Assembly: GCA_963833885.1 (NCBI GenBank)
Contig: CAWHZU010000006.1
Span: 1 to 64,000, forward strand
Length of the DNA stretch: 64,000 nt
Direction: 5' to 3'
Source of the DNA: JASHPR01 sp963833885
GTDB lineage: Bacteria; Actinomycetota; Actinomycetes; Streptosporangiales; Streptosporangiaceae
Below, piece after piece: positions 44,842-53,346 of the stretch; positions within the stretch are counted from its first letter, which is position 1, and each line of letters begins with the position of its first letter. The notes beneath the pieces were generated by a model, which saw only the letters and a program-made list of their open reading frames with translations, searched no databases and was not told where the DNA came from. The position numbers and the translations under genes are program-made.

Positions 44842-45960
44842 TTAGTGCTCGTGCAAGATCACCCCGCGGATGTTCTTGCCCTCACTCATGTCGCGGTAGG
44901 CCTCGTTCACCTGGTCAAGCCGGTACGTTCGGCTGACGAGCTCGTCCAGTTTGAGTTGGCCGTCCCGGTACAGGCGCAGCAGCCTGGGAATGTCATAGAG
45001 CGGATTGCTGTCACCGAACAACGCGCCCCTGATCTGACGCATGTAGCCGATCAGCAGGCCAGCGGGCACATGCACGGCGTGCTCGTCGATATGGCCGACG
45101 GCCGTGATCGTAACCTTGCCGCCCTTCCCGACCACCTGCACCGCACTGTTCACGATCTCCTCGGTGACCACGCCGGGCGTGCAGATCGCGTGGTCGGCGA
45201 GCTGGCCCCAGGTCGTCTCGGCCACAAACTCGTGCGCCGCGCGCGCGTCGGCGAAGGTATGCGTCGCGCCGAAGACCTTCGCCATGTCCCGCTTGAACTC
45301 CACCGGGTCCACGACGATCACGTTCTTCGCCCCGGCGTACCTGGCTCCCTGCACCGCGTTGCTGCCGACTCCGCCTGCGCCATAGATGACCACGGTGTCA
45401 CCGGCCCGCACTCCGGCTGCGTAGACCGCCGACCCCCAGCCGGTCGGGACACCGCAGCCGACAAGGCACAGGACCTCGAACGGAATATCGTCGGTCACCG
45501 GCACGCACGCCCATTCCGACACCACCGCGTACTGCGAGAAGGTGCCAAGCGAGCAGAACCCGCCAAGGTCTTCCGCGCCCAGATGAAAGCGGAAGGTGTC
45601 GTCCAGGAACATGCCGGTCCCGGCGTTGAGCCCTTTGACGCACATGTTCTGATGGCCGGTGGAGCACGGCCTGCAGGCACCGCAGGCTGGTATGTACGAG
45701 CACACGATCCGATCGCCTGGCTTGACCCGGCGCACACCCGGCCCGACGGACTCGACCACCCCGGCGCCCTCGTGCCCGCCGACCATCGGGAAGCGCACCG
45801 GCGCGTCGCCCTGGGTGATGTGGTCGTCAGAGTGGCACAGCCCGGACGCGTGCAGCCGGACCCGGACCTCATGCGCCTTCGGGTCGTCGAGCTGCAGCTC
45901 GGCCAGCTCCCAGCCGATGTGCGGCCCCCGCGCGATGGCGGCCCGGGTGGTGATCCTCAT
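44842..45960 (-). CDS. NDMA-dependent-type alcohol dehydrogenase (copy 1)
   Basis: This 372-residue zinc MDR enzyme is of the actinobacterial NDMA-dependent group, in which NAD(H) is tightly bound and re-oxidised by an external carrier (mycofactocin in many actinobacteria). Features: 'SGLCHSDDHITQGDAPVRFP', 'GGHEGAGVVESVGPGVRRVK', structural zinc loop 'CGACRPCSTGHQNMC', the family insertion 'AEDLGGFCSLGTFSQYAVVS', and Rossmann 'VVIYGAGGVGSNAVQGARYA'. ATG 45960. A paralogue lies at 48472-49581. The mycofactocin link is family knowledge; no mycofactocin gene is in the window. Confidence 0.85.
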   Translation of the reverse strand: MRITTRAAIARGPHIGWELAELQLDDPKAHEVRVRLHASGLCHSDDHITQGDAPVRFPMVGGHEGAGVVESVGPGVRRVKPGDRIVCSYIPACGACRPCSTGHQNMCVKGLNAGTGMFLDDTFRFHLGAEDLGGFCSLGTFSQYAVVSEWACVPVTDDIPFEVLCLVGCGVPTGWGSAVYAAGVRAGDTVVIYGAGGVGSNAVQGARYAGAKNVIVVDPVEFKRDMAKVFGATHTFADARAAHEFVAETTWGQLADHAICTPGVVTEEIVNSAVQVVGKGGKVTITAVGHIDEHAVHVPAGLLIGYMRQIRGALFGDSNPLYDIPRLLRLYRDGQLKLDELVSRTYRLDQVNEAYRDMSEGKNIRGVILHEH

Positions 45961-45976
45961 CTGGTTACGTCCCTTC

Positions 45977-46960
45977 CTAGCTGGCCCGGGACATCGTCTC
46001 GAGCTGGGGCAGTACCTCCGCGCCGATGAGCGCGATGTGATCAAGATCGTGGATGTCAAAGATGTGCAGGTAGACGGTGTCGGCGCCGACCCCGGCGAGG
46101 CCGGCGATGCGATCAGCCAGCAGTCCAGGCGGCCCGATGACCATCGACTCACGGATGCGGGGCGAGGCAGCAACGATCGCCGCCCGCCGCTCGGCCTCGG
46201 CCTGGGTAGACCCGATGGCCACGGGGATGAAACCAGAGCGGCGGGCATCGGCGGGATCGCGCCCGATCGCCTCGCAGGCAGCGCCGAAGACCGCGAAGCG
46301 CGCCCTGGCCTCGTCCACGCTGCTGAGCGCGGAGTTGAACTCGGTGGCGAACCTGGCCGCGATGGCTGGCGTTCGCCTGGGCCCGCCGCCGCCCACGATG
46401 ACCGGCGGGTGCGGGCGCTGGGTGACCTGCGGCGGCGTGCGATTGTTGTCGGCCCGGTAATGCTGGCCGGTGAACGAGAAGCCTGCCCCGCCCGCCGATC
46501 CGGCGAGCCAGAGCCCGGTGATGATCTCCAGCTGCTCTTCCAGCCGGTCAAAGCGCTCCTTCATCGGCGGGAACGGCAGGCCGAACGCGGCATGCTCGCG
46601 CTCGTACCACCCCGTGCCAAGACCCAGCTCGATCCGGCCGCCGCTCATCTCATCGACCGACGCCACGATGGCCGCGAGCAGCCCGGGTGCCCGGAAGGTC
46701 GCAGCGCTCATCAGCGAGCCGAGCCGGATCCGGCCGGTGTCGCGCGCGAGCCCGGCCAGCGTGGTCCAGCAGTCGGTCGGCCGGTAATCGGGATCGTCCG
46801 GGTCGACGCCCAGGAGGTGGTCGGATCGGAAGAAGGCGTCAAAGCCCGCCCGCTCGGCGGCGAGGGCCAGGGCCAGGATCTCCTCGTAGCGCGCGCCGTG
46901 CCGGGGCTCCAGCAGGATCCGGAGCCGGATCCCGCCGCTGTCACGCTCCGCCGCTGTCAT
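45977..46960 (-). CDS. LLM-class (luciferase-like) flavin or F420-dependent oxidoreductase
   Basis: This 327-residue TIM-barrel protein of the luciferase-like superfamily has 'LALAAERAGFDAFFRSDHLL', 'RIRLGSLMSAATFRAPGLLA', 'SGGRIELGLGTGWYEREHAA', and 'PPVIVGGGGPRRTPAIAARF'. The 'FFRSDHLLG' region is close to F420-dependent members, so either FMNH2 monooxygenase or F420 reductase activity is possible. ATG 46960 overlaps the aldehyde dehydrogenase stop (46957) by four bases. In the operon it may oxygenate a ketone or reduce an unsaturated intermediate (inference). Confidence 0.82.
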   Translation of the reverse strand: MTAAERDSGGIRLRILLEPRHGARYEEILALALAAERAGFDAFFRSDHLLGVDPDDPDYRPTDCWTTLAGLARDTGRIRLGSLMSAATFRAPGLLAAIVASVDEMSGGRIELGLGTGWYEREHAAFGLPFPPMKERFDRLEEQLEIITGLWLAGSAGGAGFSFTGQHYRADNNRTPPQVTQRPHPPVIVGGGGPRRTPAIAARFATEFNSALSSVDEARARFAVFGAACEAIGRDPADARRSGFIPVAIGSTQAEAERRAAIVAASPRIRESMVIGPPGLLADRIAGLAGVGADTVYLHIFDIHDLDHIALIGAEVLPQLETMSRAS

Positions 46961-48435
46961 CCTGCGACCTCGGTGCCGCGCATCGACACCGTCTTGACCT
47001 GCGTGTAGTCGAGCACTGCGTCCGCACCCATGGTCCGGCCGAAGCCACTGTGCTTGTAACCGCCGAATGGCCCGCCGATGACGCCCGCGCCTACCGCGGC
47101 ATTGACCGCGACCTGCCCGGCCGCCAGCCGCCGGCTCAACCGGACGGCCCGCCCCACGTCCCTGGTCCACACCGAGGCGACAAGTCCGTACTCGGTTCCG
47201 TTGGCCACCTCGACGGCCTCGTCCTCGTCATCGACCGTCAGCACTGACAAGACCGGGCCGAATATCTCCTCCTGGGCGATGCGCATGCTCGGCTCGACCC
47301 GGTCGAACAGCGTCGCCTCCACGAAGTACCCGGCTTCGTACTGCGGGCCGGCCGGAGTCCCGCCGCCGGTCACCACGTCGGAGCCTTCCGCGCGGCCGAG
47401 CCGCACGTAGTCGAGCACGCGGGCGTGCTGCTTGGCGTTGATGAGCGGGCCCATCTGGACCTGCTCGTGCCACGAGCCGATTCGCACCTTTTCCATCTGC
47501 GCCGCCAGCCGGTCGACCAGCTCGGTGTGCACTCGCCGGTCGACGACCACCCGGGAGCCAGCGGCGCAGATCTGCCCGGTGTTGAGCGTGATACCGGCCA
47601 CCATGGCCGGTACTGCCGCGACTATATCCGCGTCAGCGAAGACGACCTGCGGGGACTTGTCACCGAGCTCCAGGTGCAGCGGGGTGAGGTTCCTGGCGCA
47701 GGCCGCCATCACCGACGCCCCGGTGGCTGGCGAGCCGGTGAAGCTCATCCGGCGGATGCGCGGATGCGCGGGAATCGCGGCGCCGGCCTCCGCGCCGTAT
47801 CCGGTGATCACGTTGATGACGCCGGGCGGGATGCCTGCCTCCAGTGCGAGCTTCGCCAGCGCTAGCGCGGTGAGTGGCGCGTCTTCGGCCGGCTTGATCA
47901 CAATGGTGTTTCCGGCCGCTATAGCGGGCCCGACGTCGGTGACGAACATCGGGCCAGGCGCATTCCACGGGATGATGGCTCCCACCACGCCGTATGGTTC
48001 GCGCAGGGTGAGGGCGATGACGTCCGCCGAGTAGGTGGGCAGGGACAGGCCGCTTACCTTGTCAGCCTGCCCGGCGACGAACCGCAGGATCCTGGCCATC
48101 GGCGGCGGGCCCCAGGACGGATGACCGACCTCCAGGCACTCGAGCCTGCCGATCTCGGCAGCGTTGGCGTCGACGAGCTCCGCCCACTTGCTGAGCAGGC
48201 CGCCGCGGGTGGTCGCGTCAGTGTCCCGCCAGCCGGGGAACGCTTCCCACGCCGCCGACACTGCGAGGTCCACGTCGGCGTTCCCGGCCCGAGGGACCCG
48301 GCCGAGTCTCTGCGCCGTGGCGGGGTTGATCACGTCTATGGTGCCGCCACTGCAGGCAGGTACCCACTGGCCGCCGATCAGCTGCTTGTCATCGATGATG
48401 AGCGGGCTCGCCGGGTCGGCTGAGGTGATTGTCAT
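46957..48435 (-). CDS. Aldehyde dehydrogenase (NAD(P)-dependent)
   Basis: This 492-residue enzyme has all catalytic features: 'VVGAIIPWNAPGPMFVTDVG' (oxyanion Asn), 'NTIVIKPAEDAPLTALALAK' (cofactor Lys), 'FTGSPATGASVMAACARNL', general-base Glu in 'LHLELGDKSPQVVFADADI', the nucleophile Cys in 'LNTGQICAAGSRVVVDRRVH', and 'EEIFGPVLSVLTVDDEDEA' near the end. It oxidises an aldehyde to the acid, probably the product of one of the flanking alcohol dehydrogenases. It lies 36 bp after the second NDMA-type dehydrogenase. Confidence 0.9.
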   Translation of the reverse strand: MTITSADPASPLIIDDKQLIGGQWVPACSGGTIDVINPATAQRLGRVPRAGNADVDLAVSAAWEAFPGWRDTDATTRGGLLSKWAELVDANAAEIGRLECLEVGHPSWGPPPMARILRFVAGQADKVSGLSLPTYSADVIALTLREPYGVVGAIIPWNAPGPMFVTDVGPAIAAGNTIVIKPAEDAPLTALALAKLALEAGIPPGVINVITGYGAEAGAAIPAHPRIRRMSFTGSPATGASVMAACARNLTPLHLELGDKSPQVVFADADIVAAVPAMVAGITLNTGQICAAGSRVVVDRRVHTELVDRLAAQMEKVRIGSWHEQVQMGPLINAKQHARVLDYVRLGRAEGSDVVTGGGTPAGPQYEAGYFVEATLFDRVEPSMRIAQEEIFGPVLSVLTVDDEDEAVEVANGTEYGLVASVWTRDVGRAVRLSRRLAAGQVAVNAAVGAGVIGGPFGGYKHSGFGRTMGADAVLDYTQVKTVSMRGTEVAG

Positions 48436-48471
48436 GGCCAGCTCCTCGACAGGCAGGTTGCGACGATGTGA

Positions 48472-49581
48472 CTAGTGCTCGTGCATGATGACGCCACGGA
48501 TGTTCTTGCCGTCCAGCATGTCCTGGTAGCCCAGGTTGACGTCCTCCAGCCGATACCGGCGGCTGATCAACTCGTCCAGCTTCAGCTCGCCGGCCTGGTA
48601 GAGCCCGAGCAGCCTCGGGACGTCAAACAGCGGATTGCAGCCGCCGTAGAGAGTGCCCTGTATCCGGCGCTGGTAGCCGATCAGCATGCCGGGGTTCTCG
48701 TCGATCCAACCCTTCCCCACGGCCGTGATCGTGACCTGACCGGCCTTGCCCACCGCCTGGATGGCGTTGTGAATAACCTCGTCGTCCAGCACCCCGACGG
48801 TGATGATCGCGTGGTCGGCCAGCTCGCCCCAGGTGGTTGCCACGATGAACTCGTGCGCCTCCTTGGCGGTAGCGAACGTATGGGTGGCCCCGAACACCGC
48901 AGCCATCTCCCGCTTGAAGCTCACGGGGTCCACCACGATCACGTTCTTCGCCCCGGCGAGGCTGGCGCCCTGCACCGCATTGCTGCCCACGCCCCCGCAG
49001 CCGAAGATCACCACGGTCTGTCCGGCCCGCACCCCGGCGGCGTGCACCGCCGACCCCCAGCCAGTGGGCACGCCGCAGGCGACCAGCGAGGCAACGTCGA
49101 ACGGTATGTCCGCGCCGATTGGGATGCAGGAGAACTCCGAGACCACCGCGTACTGCGAGAAGGTGCCGAGCACGCAGAGGCCGCCGAAGTCCTCACCGTT
49201 CTGGTGGAACCGGAACGTGCCGTCCGCAAACATGCCGGTGCCTGCGTTCTTCCCCGCGTCACACAGGTTCTGCCGCCCGGTCGAGCAGTATCGGCAGGAG
49301 CCGCACGCGGGGATGAACGAGCAGACCACGTGGTCCCCCACGGCGACCCTGGTCACGCCCTCGCCGATGGCGTCGACGATTCCGGCGCCCTCGTGCCCGC
49401 CGACAACGGGCATGCGCATCGGCGCGTCGCCCTTCTGGATGTGGTCGTCGGAGTGGCAGAGCCCGGCCGCGTAAAACTTGATCCTGACCTCATTCGCCTT
49501 CGGCTCGTCCAGCTCGAGCTCGGTAATTTCCCAGGGCAGACCGGGCGCGCGGCAGACCGCCGCCCAGGTGGTCATGCTCAT
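48472..49581 (-). CDS. NDMA-dependent-type alcohol dehydrogenase (copy 2)
   Basis: This 369-residue paralogue of the 44842-45960 gene has the same architecture: 'AGLCHSDDHIQKGDAPMRMP', 'CGSCRYCSTGRQNLC', 'GEDFGGLCVLGTFSQYAVVS', 'VVIFGCGGVGSNAVQGASLA', and the same C-terminal 'GKNIRGVIMHEH' ending. It is first in the minus-strand operon running to 40961. The two copies differ at many positions, so they are not a recent duplication and may act on different alcohols or successive steps. ATG 49581 was chosen; residues upstream do not fit the family. It diverges from the CoA-transferase genes (294 bp between starts). Confidence 0.86.
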   Translation of the reverse strand: MSMTTWAAVCRAPGLPWEITELELDEPKANEVRIKFYAAGLCHSDDHIQKGDAPMRMPVVGGHEGAGIVDAIGEGVTRVAVGDHVVCSFIPACGSCRYCSTGRQNLCDAGKNAGTGMFADGTFRFHQNGEDFGGLCVLGTFSQYAVVSEFSCIPIGADIPFDVASLVACGVPTGWGSAVHAAGVRAGQTVVIFGCGGVGSNAVQGASLAGAKNVIVVDPVSFKREMAAVFGATHTFATAKEAHEFIVATTWGELADHAIITVGVLDDEVIHNAIQAVGKAGQVTITAVGKGWIDENPGMLIGYQRRIQGTLYGGCNPLFDVPRLLGLYQAGELKLDELISRRYRLEDVNLGYQDMLDGKNIRGVIMHEH

Positions 49582-49875
49582 TTCGATCCCTTCCCTGGTT
49601 GTGCGGACGGCGGGCGCAGATAGCGGCTTCGTAGTAACGGCGATCGCCCATCGCCAGTCCACGATGGAGCTAGCGCGACGGCCCGCGCCACACCCCTTTT
49701 CACTTCACGGAAGACAAAGGACCGGCGGCGCGGCTTCCGGTCCGCCGGCTGCCGCCTGCGGGCGCTTCTGCTCCGCGGAAAGCCAGGTTCCCGCCTGCTC
49801 ACGGCCGTGCTATCTTCCGCGACATCCCATCGGCTGCCCCGTCCTTTCGGGGGGACACTGAGTGAAGGACATTGA
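49582..49875. promoter_or_regulatory. Divergent promoter region between dehydrogenase operon and CoA-transferase operon
   Basis: This region must carry promoters for both operons. No gene is supported inside it. 'TTTCACTTCACGGAA' near 49690 faintly resembles half of the palindrome at 31655-31675, but the match is partial and not persuasive. Confidence 0.45.
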
Positions 49876-50625
49876 GTGATCGACAAGTTCCGCGCCGATC
49901 CGGTGGACGCGCTGGCGCCGATCCCATCGGGCGCCTCGGTGGCTGTCGGCGGATTCGGCAGCTCGGGACGGCCAGACACGCTGCTCGATGCACTGTGCGA
50001 CCTGGATCGCCGCGACCTGCACGTCATCGTCAACAATGTCGGCAGCGATTTCACCGGCATCGGACGGCTGCTGGCAGAGGGCCGGATCAGGCGCCTGACG
50101 GCCTCGTTCCCGGTCCTGCCTGAATTTTATGATGAGTACTTCGCTGGCCGGGTAGAGCTGGAGTTGATCCCGCAAGGCACCCTGGCGGAGCGCCTGCGGG
50201 CTGGCGGTGCGGGTATCGCCGCCTTCTATACGCCGTCCGGAGCCGGCACCATGCTGTCCGACGGCGAATTCCCGCTCGGCTACGACGCTGACGGCGACGT
50301 CGCGGTGCGCATGTCAGTACGAGAGCGGCGGGAGTTCGGCGGCCGCGAGCATATCCTGGAATACGGCATCGTCGCGGACTACGCCCTGGTCAAGGCCTAC
50401 CTCGGCGACCCGAAGGGCAACCTGCGCTTCCGGCTGTCGGCGCGGAATTTCAATCCGCTGGCCGCGATGGCGGGACGGCACACATTCGCTGAGGTCGAGC
50501 ATTTGGTCGGCACCGGCGAGCTGCAGCCGGACGACATTCACCTGCCCGGCGTGTTCGTCGACGAGGTGCTGCTGGCATCTGAGCGGTCACCACGTCAGCC
50601 GACGATCGCGCGGCTCTCGTCATGA
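49876..50625 (+). CDS. 3-oxoacid CoA-transferase, subunit A
   Basis: This subunit has 249 residues. The family I CoA-transferase alpha fold is shown by 'IPSGASVAVGGFGSSGRPDT' (typical 'G..v.vGGFG..G.P'), 'VIVNNVGSDFTGIGRLLAEG' with 'RIRRLTASF', 'LIPQGTLAERLRAGGAGIAA' then 'FYTPSGAGT', and 'DYALVKAYLGDPKGNLRFRL'. With subunit B it transfers CoA between an acyl-CoA (often succinyl-CoA) and a 3-oxoacid such as acetoacetate or 3-oxoadipate. GTG 49876. The stop overlaps the subunit B start by four bases. Confidence 0.9.
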   Translation: MIDKFRADPVDALAPIPSGASVAVGGFGSSGRPDTLLDALCDLDRRDLHVIVNNVGSDFTGIGRLLAEGRIRRLTASFPVLPEFYDEYFAGRVELELIPQGTLAERLRAGGAGIAAFYTPSGAGTMLSDGEFPLGYDADGDVAVRMSVRERREFGGREHILEYGIVADYALVKAYLGDPKGNLRFRLSARNFNPLAAMAGRHTFAEVEHLVGTGELQPDDIHLPGVFVDEVLLASERSPRQPTIARLSS

Positions 50626-51305
50626 CGGAGGCGACGGCGGCTGCGATCGGCGGCCGCAAGCGGGAAGGCATAGCGGTACGGCTGGCCAGGGACCTGCGGG
50701 ACGGCTACGTGGTCAACCTGGGGGTGGGCATCCCGCTGCTGATACCGCGGTACATCCCGGCCGACGTCGAAGTGATCCTGCACGCTGAGAACGGTGTGCT
50801 CGGACTCGGGCCGCCGGCCCCGGCGGGGCACGAGGACCCGGACCTCACCGACGCAGGCAAGCAGCCGGCCACGCTGATTGCCGGCGCCGCGATCGTCGAC
50901 TCGGCGATGTCGTTCGCCATCGTCCGCGGCGGTCATCTGGACGTGACGGTGCTCGGCGCGCTCCAGGTTTCGGCCCGCGGCGACCTGGCGAACTGGTATG
51001 TGCCAGGCCGGAATCCCGCGGTCGGCGGCGCCATGGACCTGGTCGCGGGCGCCCGCGAGGTCTGGGCCGTGATGGAACACGTCGACCGCGGCGGGCGGCC
51101 GAAGATCGTCGAGCAGTGCACGTTCCCGCTGACCGGGCGTCAGGTGGTCACCCGCGTCTATACCGATCTCGCTATCTTCCACATCACGGACGGGCGGCTG
51201 CGGCTGACCGAGTGCGCGCCGGGCATCGGACCTGCGGCCATCCGCGAACGGACCGCCGCGCCGTATATCGAAGACCTCGACACCGACGACCGACAGGACA
51301 GGTGA
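50622..51305 (+). CDS. 3-oxoacid CoA-transferase, subunit B
   Basis: This 227-residue beta subunit carries the catalytic Glu in 'LHAENGVLGLGP' (ENG motif). Other family features: 'VRLARDLRDGYVVNLGVGIP', 'IVDSAMSFAIVRGGHLDVTV' with 'LGALQVSARGDLANW', and 'GGAMDLVAGAREVWAVMEHV'. It completes the CoA transferase with subunit A, four bases overlapping. This offers a second route to a 3-oxoacyl-CoA besides the synthetase at 29540, perhaps for a different chain length or aromatic-derived acid. Confidence 0.9.
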   Translation: MTEATAAAIGGRKREGIAVRLARDLRDGYVVNLGVGIPLLIPRYIPADVEVILHAENGVLGLGPPAPAGHEDPDLTDAGKQPATLIAGAAIVDSAMSFAIVRGGHLDVTVLGALQVSARGDLANWYVPGRNPAVGGAMDLVAGAREVWAVMEHVDRGGRPKIVEQCTFPLTGRQVVTRVYTDLAIFHITDGRLRLTECAPGIGPAAIRERTAAPYIEDLDTDDRQDR

Positions 51306-51308
51306 CGT

Positions 51309-52193
51309 GTGTCCACGATAGACCTCGCCGGCATCACCGCGATCGACGTGCACACGCACGTGCACCGCTCGGTCCACGGGGACGCGGATCCGGTACCCGG
51401 CCGCGGCGAGGACATGGGCAAGTACTTCGGCATCGGCACCATGCCCCGGTACACGGTGCCCGAGCTGGCGAACTACTACCGCGAGCGGAACATGGCCTGC
51501 GTCACGTTCACCGTGGACAGCATCTCGCAGACCGGCGACGAGCCGGTCCCGGACAACTTCGAGGTGGCCGAGCTCGCCGCCCAGCACGCCGACGTGGTGA
51601 TCCCGTTTGCCAGCATCGACCCGGCCCGCGGCGCGGCGGGCGTCCGGCAGGCCCGGCGCCTGATCACCGAGTACGGCGTGCGCGGGTTCAAGTTCCATCC
51701 CGGCACCCAGGCGTTCTACCCGAACGACCGGATCGCCTACCCGCTGTATGAGGTCATCGCCGAGCACGGCCTGGTGGCGCTGTTCCACACCGGGCAGACC
51801 GGCGTCGGCGCGGGCACCCGCGGCGGCGGCGGGATCCGGCTGAAGTACTCCAATCCGCTCTGCCTCGACGACGTGGCCGCCGACTTCCCGGACCTGGACA
51901 TCATCCTGGCCCATCCGTCCTTCCCGTGGCAGGACGAGGCGCTGTCCATCGCGACCCACAAGCCGCGGGTCTACATCGACCTGTCCGGCTGGTCGCCGAA
52001 GTACTTCTCCCCCCAGCTCGTGCAGTACGCCGGCACCCTGCTGCGGCACAAGGTGCTCTTCGGCACCGACTTCCCGGTCATCACGCCGGAACGCTGGATC
52101 GCTGACTTCGAGGGCAGCGCCATCAAGCCCGAGGCCCGGCCGCTGATCATGAAGGAAAACGCCGCCCGCCTGTTCGGCTTGACCGGCGCCTAA
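51309..52193 (+). CDS. Amidohydrolase-2 family protein
   Basis: This is a 294-residue metal-dependent barrel. Metal ligands are visible: 'ITAIDVHTHVHRSVHGD' (HxH), 'VRGFKFHPGTQAFYPND', 'LDIILAHPSFPWQDEAL' (His) and 'VLFGTDFPVITPERW' (Asp). It is closest in style to ACMSD-like decarboxylases and to the hydrolases acting on ring-cleavage products. GTG 51309 follows the CoA-transferase B stop by three bases (one operon). The stop overlaps the convergent SDR gene stop by four bases. It is the third amidohydrolase in the window; the substrate is unknown. Confidence 0.8.
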   Translation: MSTIDLAGITAIDVHTHVHRSVHGDADPVPGRGEDMGKYFGIGTMPRYTVPELANYYRERNMACVTFTVDSISQTGDEPVPDNFEVAELAAQHADVVIPFASIDPARGAAGVRQARRLITEYGVRGFKFHPGTQAFYPNDRIAYPLYEVIAEHGLVALFHTGQTGVGAGTRGGGGIRLKYSNPLCLDDVAADFPDLDIILAHPSFPWQDEALSIATHKPRVYIDLSGWSPKYFSPQLVQYAGTLLRHKVLFGTDFPVITPERWIADFEGSAIKPEARPLIMKENAARLFGLTGA

Positions 52194-53116
52194 GCGGGCG
52201 TCTCGTCCAGCACGATCAGCGGCAGCGGTCCGGCCAGATCCTCGGTCGCGGCCGGAGCGTAGGCGAAGTTCTTCGCCCTGGCGCCGCCGTCGACGACCAG
52301 GTCAGTGCCCGTAATCAGCCTGGCATAGTCCGAGCACAGCCACGCGACTGCGTGGCCGATGTCGGTTGGCGTCCCCGTCGTCCCCATCGGAACCATCGGC
52401 GGCCGCTGCCCGGCCCATCGGCTAGGACGGCGCCATGCCTCGTCGCCGGTGGGCCCGCCGAGCCCGGCCGGGCCGTGCGTCAGCACTCCGCCGGGACCGA
52501 GGCCAGCCCTGGCCCGCTCGGCGAGCAACTCGGGGTTGTCCGGGTTCGGGGCGGTCGGAGTGAAGCTGTTCACCCGGATGCCGTACGGCGCGAGGTCCAT
52601 GGCGGCAGCGCGGACGAAGTTGTTCACACCGCCCTTGTGGAACGCGTACGCGATGATGCCGGCGGTCCCGGACCAGGCGTTGGACGAGGAGATGCAGACA
52701 ATCGAGCCCTTGATCCCGCGCTCGGCCATCGCGCGGCCTACGTGCTTGGTGTTGAGGAAGTATCCCAGCGACGACACGCGCACCGCCTGCTCGAAGTCAG
52801 CCGCGGTCTCGTCGAGCACGCCCCGGCCGCCGAGCAGTGCCGCGTTGTTGACCAGTATGTCGATGTGGCCCCACCGCTCGAGCACCGCCTTGAGGTAGCC
52901 CTGGACTGCCTTCTCGTCGGTAACGTCGCCGGGCGCCGCCATCGCCTCGCCGCCGTTGCGCTCGATGCGGGCAATGCACGCCTTGATCGCCGACTCGTCC
53001 ACGTCGTTGCAGGCAACCCTGGCGCCGTACTTGGACAAGGCCAGCGCGACGCCGCTGCCGATGTTGGGTCCTACGCCGGTGACGAGCGCGACCTTGCCGT
53101 CGAGTGAGATCTCCAC
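52190..53116 (-). CDS. Short-chain dehydrogenase/reductase with a substrate-loop insertion
   Basis: This 308-residue SDR has N-terminal 'GKVALVTGVGPNIGSGVALA' (Rossmann glycines), 'ILVNNAALLGG' (NNA), the catalytic Ser in 'GSIVCISSSNAWSGTAG' and YxxxK in 'IAYAFHKGGVNNFV'. It is longer than the usual 250 residues because of an insertion around residues 205-250 (Gly/Pro/Arg-rich). 'LVVDGGARAKNF' gives the usual C-terminus. It should oxidise a secondary alcohol or reduce a keto group. GTG 53116 lies just after the stop of the small CxxC protein, so the pair is co-translated. Confidence 0.85.
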   Translation of the reverse strand: MEISLDGKVALVTGVGPNIGSGVALALSKYGARVACNDVDESAIKACIARIERNGGEAMAAPGDVTDEKAVQGYLKAVLERWGHIDILVNNAALLGGRGVLDETAADFEQAVRVSSLGYFLNTKHVGRAMAERGIKGSIVCISSSNAWSGTAGIIAYAFHKGGVNNFVRAAAMDLAPYGIRVNSFTPTAPNPDNPELLAERARAGLGPGGVLTHGPAGLGGPTGDEAWRRPSRWAGQRPPMVPMGTTGTPTDIGHAVAWLCSDYARLITGTDLVVDGGARAKNFAYAPAATEDLAGPLPLIVLDETPA

Positions 53117-53118
53117 GA

Positions 53119-53346
53119 TCAGCGCTCCTTCGGGTAGGTCAGCTCGATCATGTCGGGTCGCATGCCCAGCGCGGGGGCGAGCATGGCGCGCAGCAGATCC
53201 TTCGGCACCAGGCACTCTGCGCACGCTGACGGCCCGGCCGCGATGGCCACCCGTGCGCCGGCCTCCTGCAGCGTCACGTGCAGCTGGTAGTCCTCGGCAA
53301 GAAGGCTCCGCCGGATTTTCTCCAGCGCGGACTCGTCAACTCCCAC
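53119..53346 (-). CDS. Small CxxC protein, unknown function
   Basis: This 75-residue protein consists of 'MGVDESALEKIRRSLLAEDY', a strand-rich 'QLHVTLQEAGARVAIAA' and 'GPSACAECLVPKDLLRAMLA', ending 'MIELTYPKER'. The CAEC pair followed by a helix could bind a metal or act in redox chemistry. The overall size and C-terminal helix resemble small NifU-like or iron-sulfur scaffold domains, but this is not certain. It is immediately upstream of the SDR gene with a 2 bp gap, suggesting a partner or electron carrier for it. Confidence 0.6.
   Translation of the reverse strand: MGVDESALEKIRRSLLAEDYQLHVTLQEAGARVAIAAGPSACAECLVPKDLLRAMLAPALGMRPDMIELTYPKER

Noticed and set aside
48475..49623. 382-codon plus-strand frame
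   Set aside because: Antisense shadow of the second NDMA-type dehydrogenase; Arg/His/Val-rich and without motifs.
49690..49705. Second copy of the 31655 palindrome upstream of the CoA-transferase genes
   Set aside because: Only one half resembles the arm and there is no matching second half.
50595..52049. 484-codon minus-strand frame
   Set aside because: Shadow of the CoA-transferase B and amidohydrolase genes; no family pattern.
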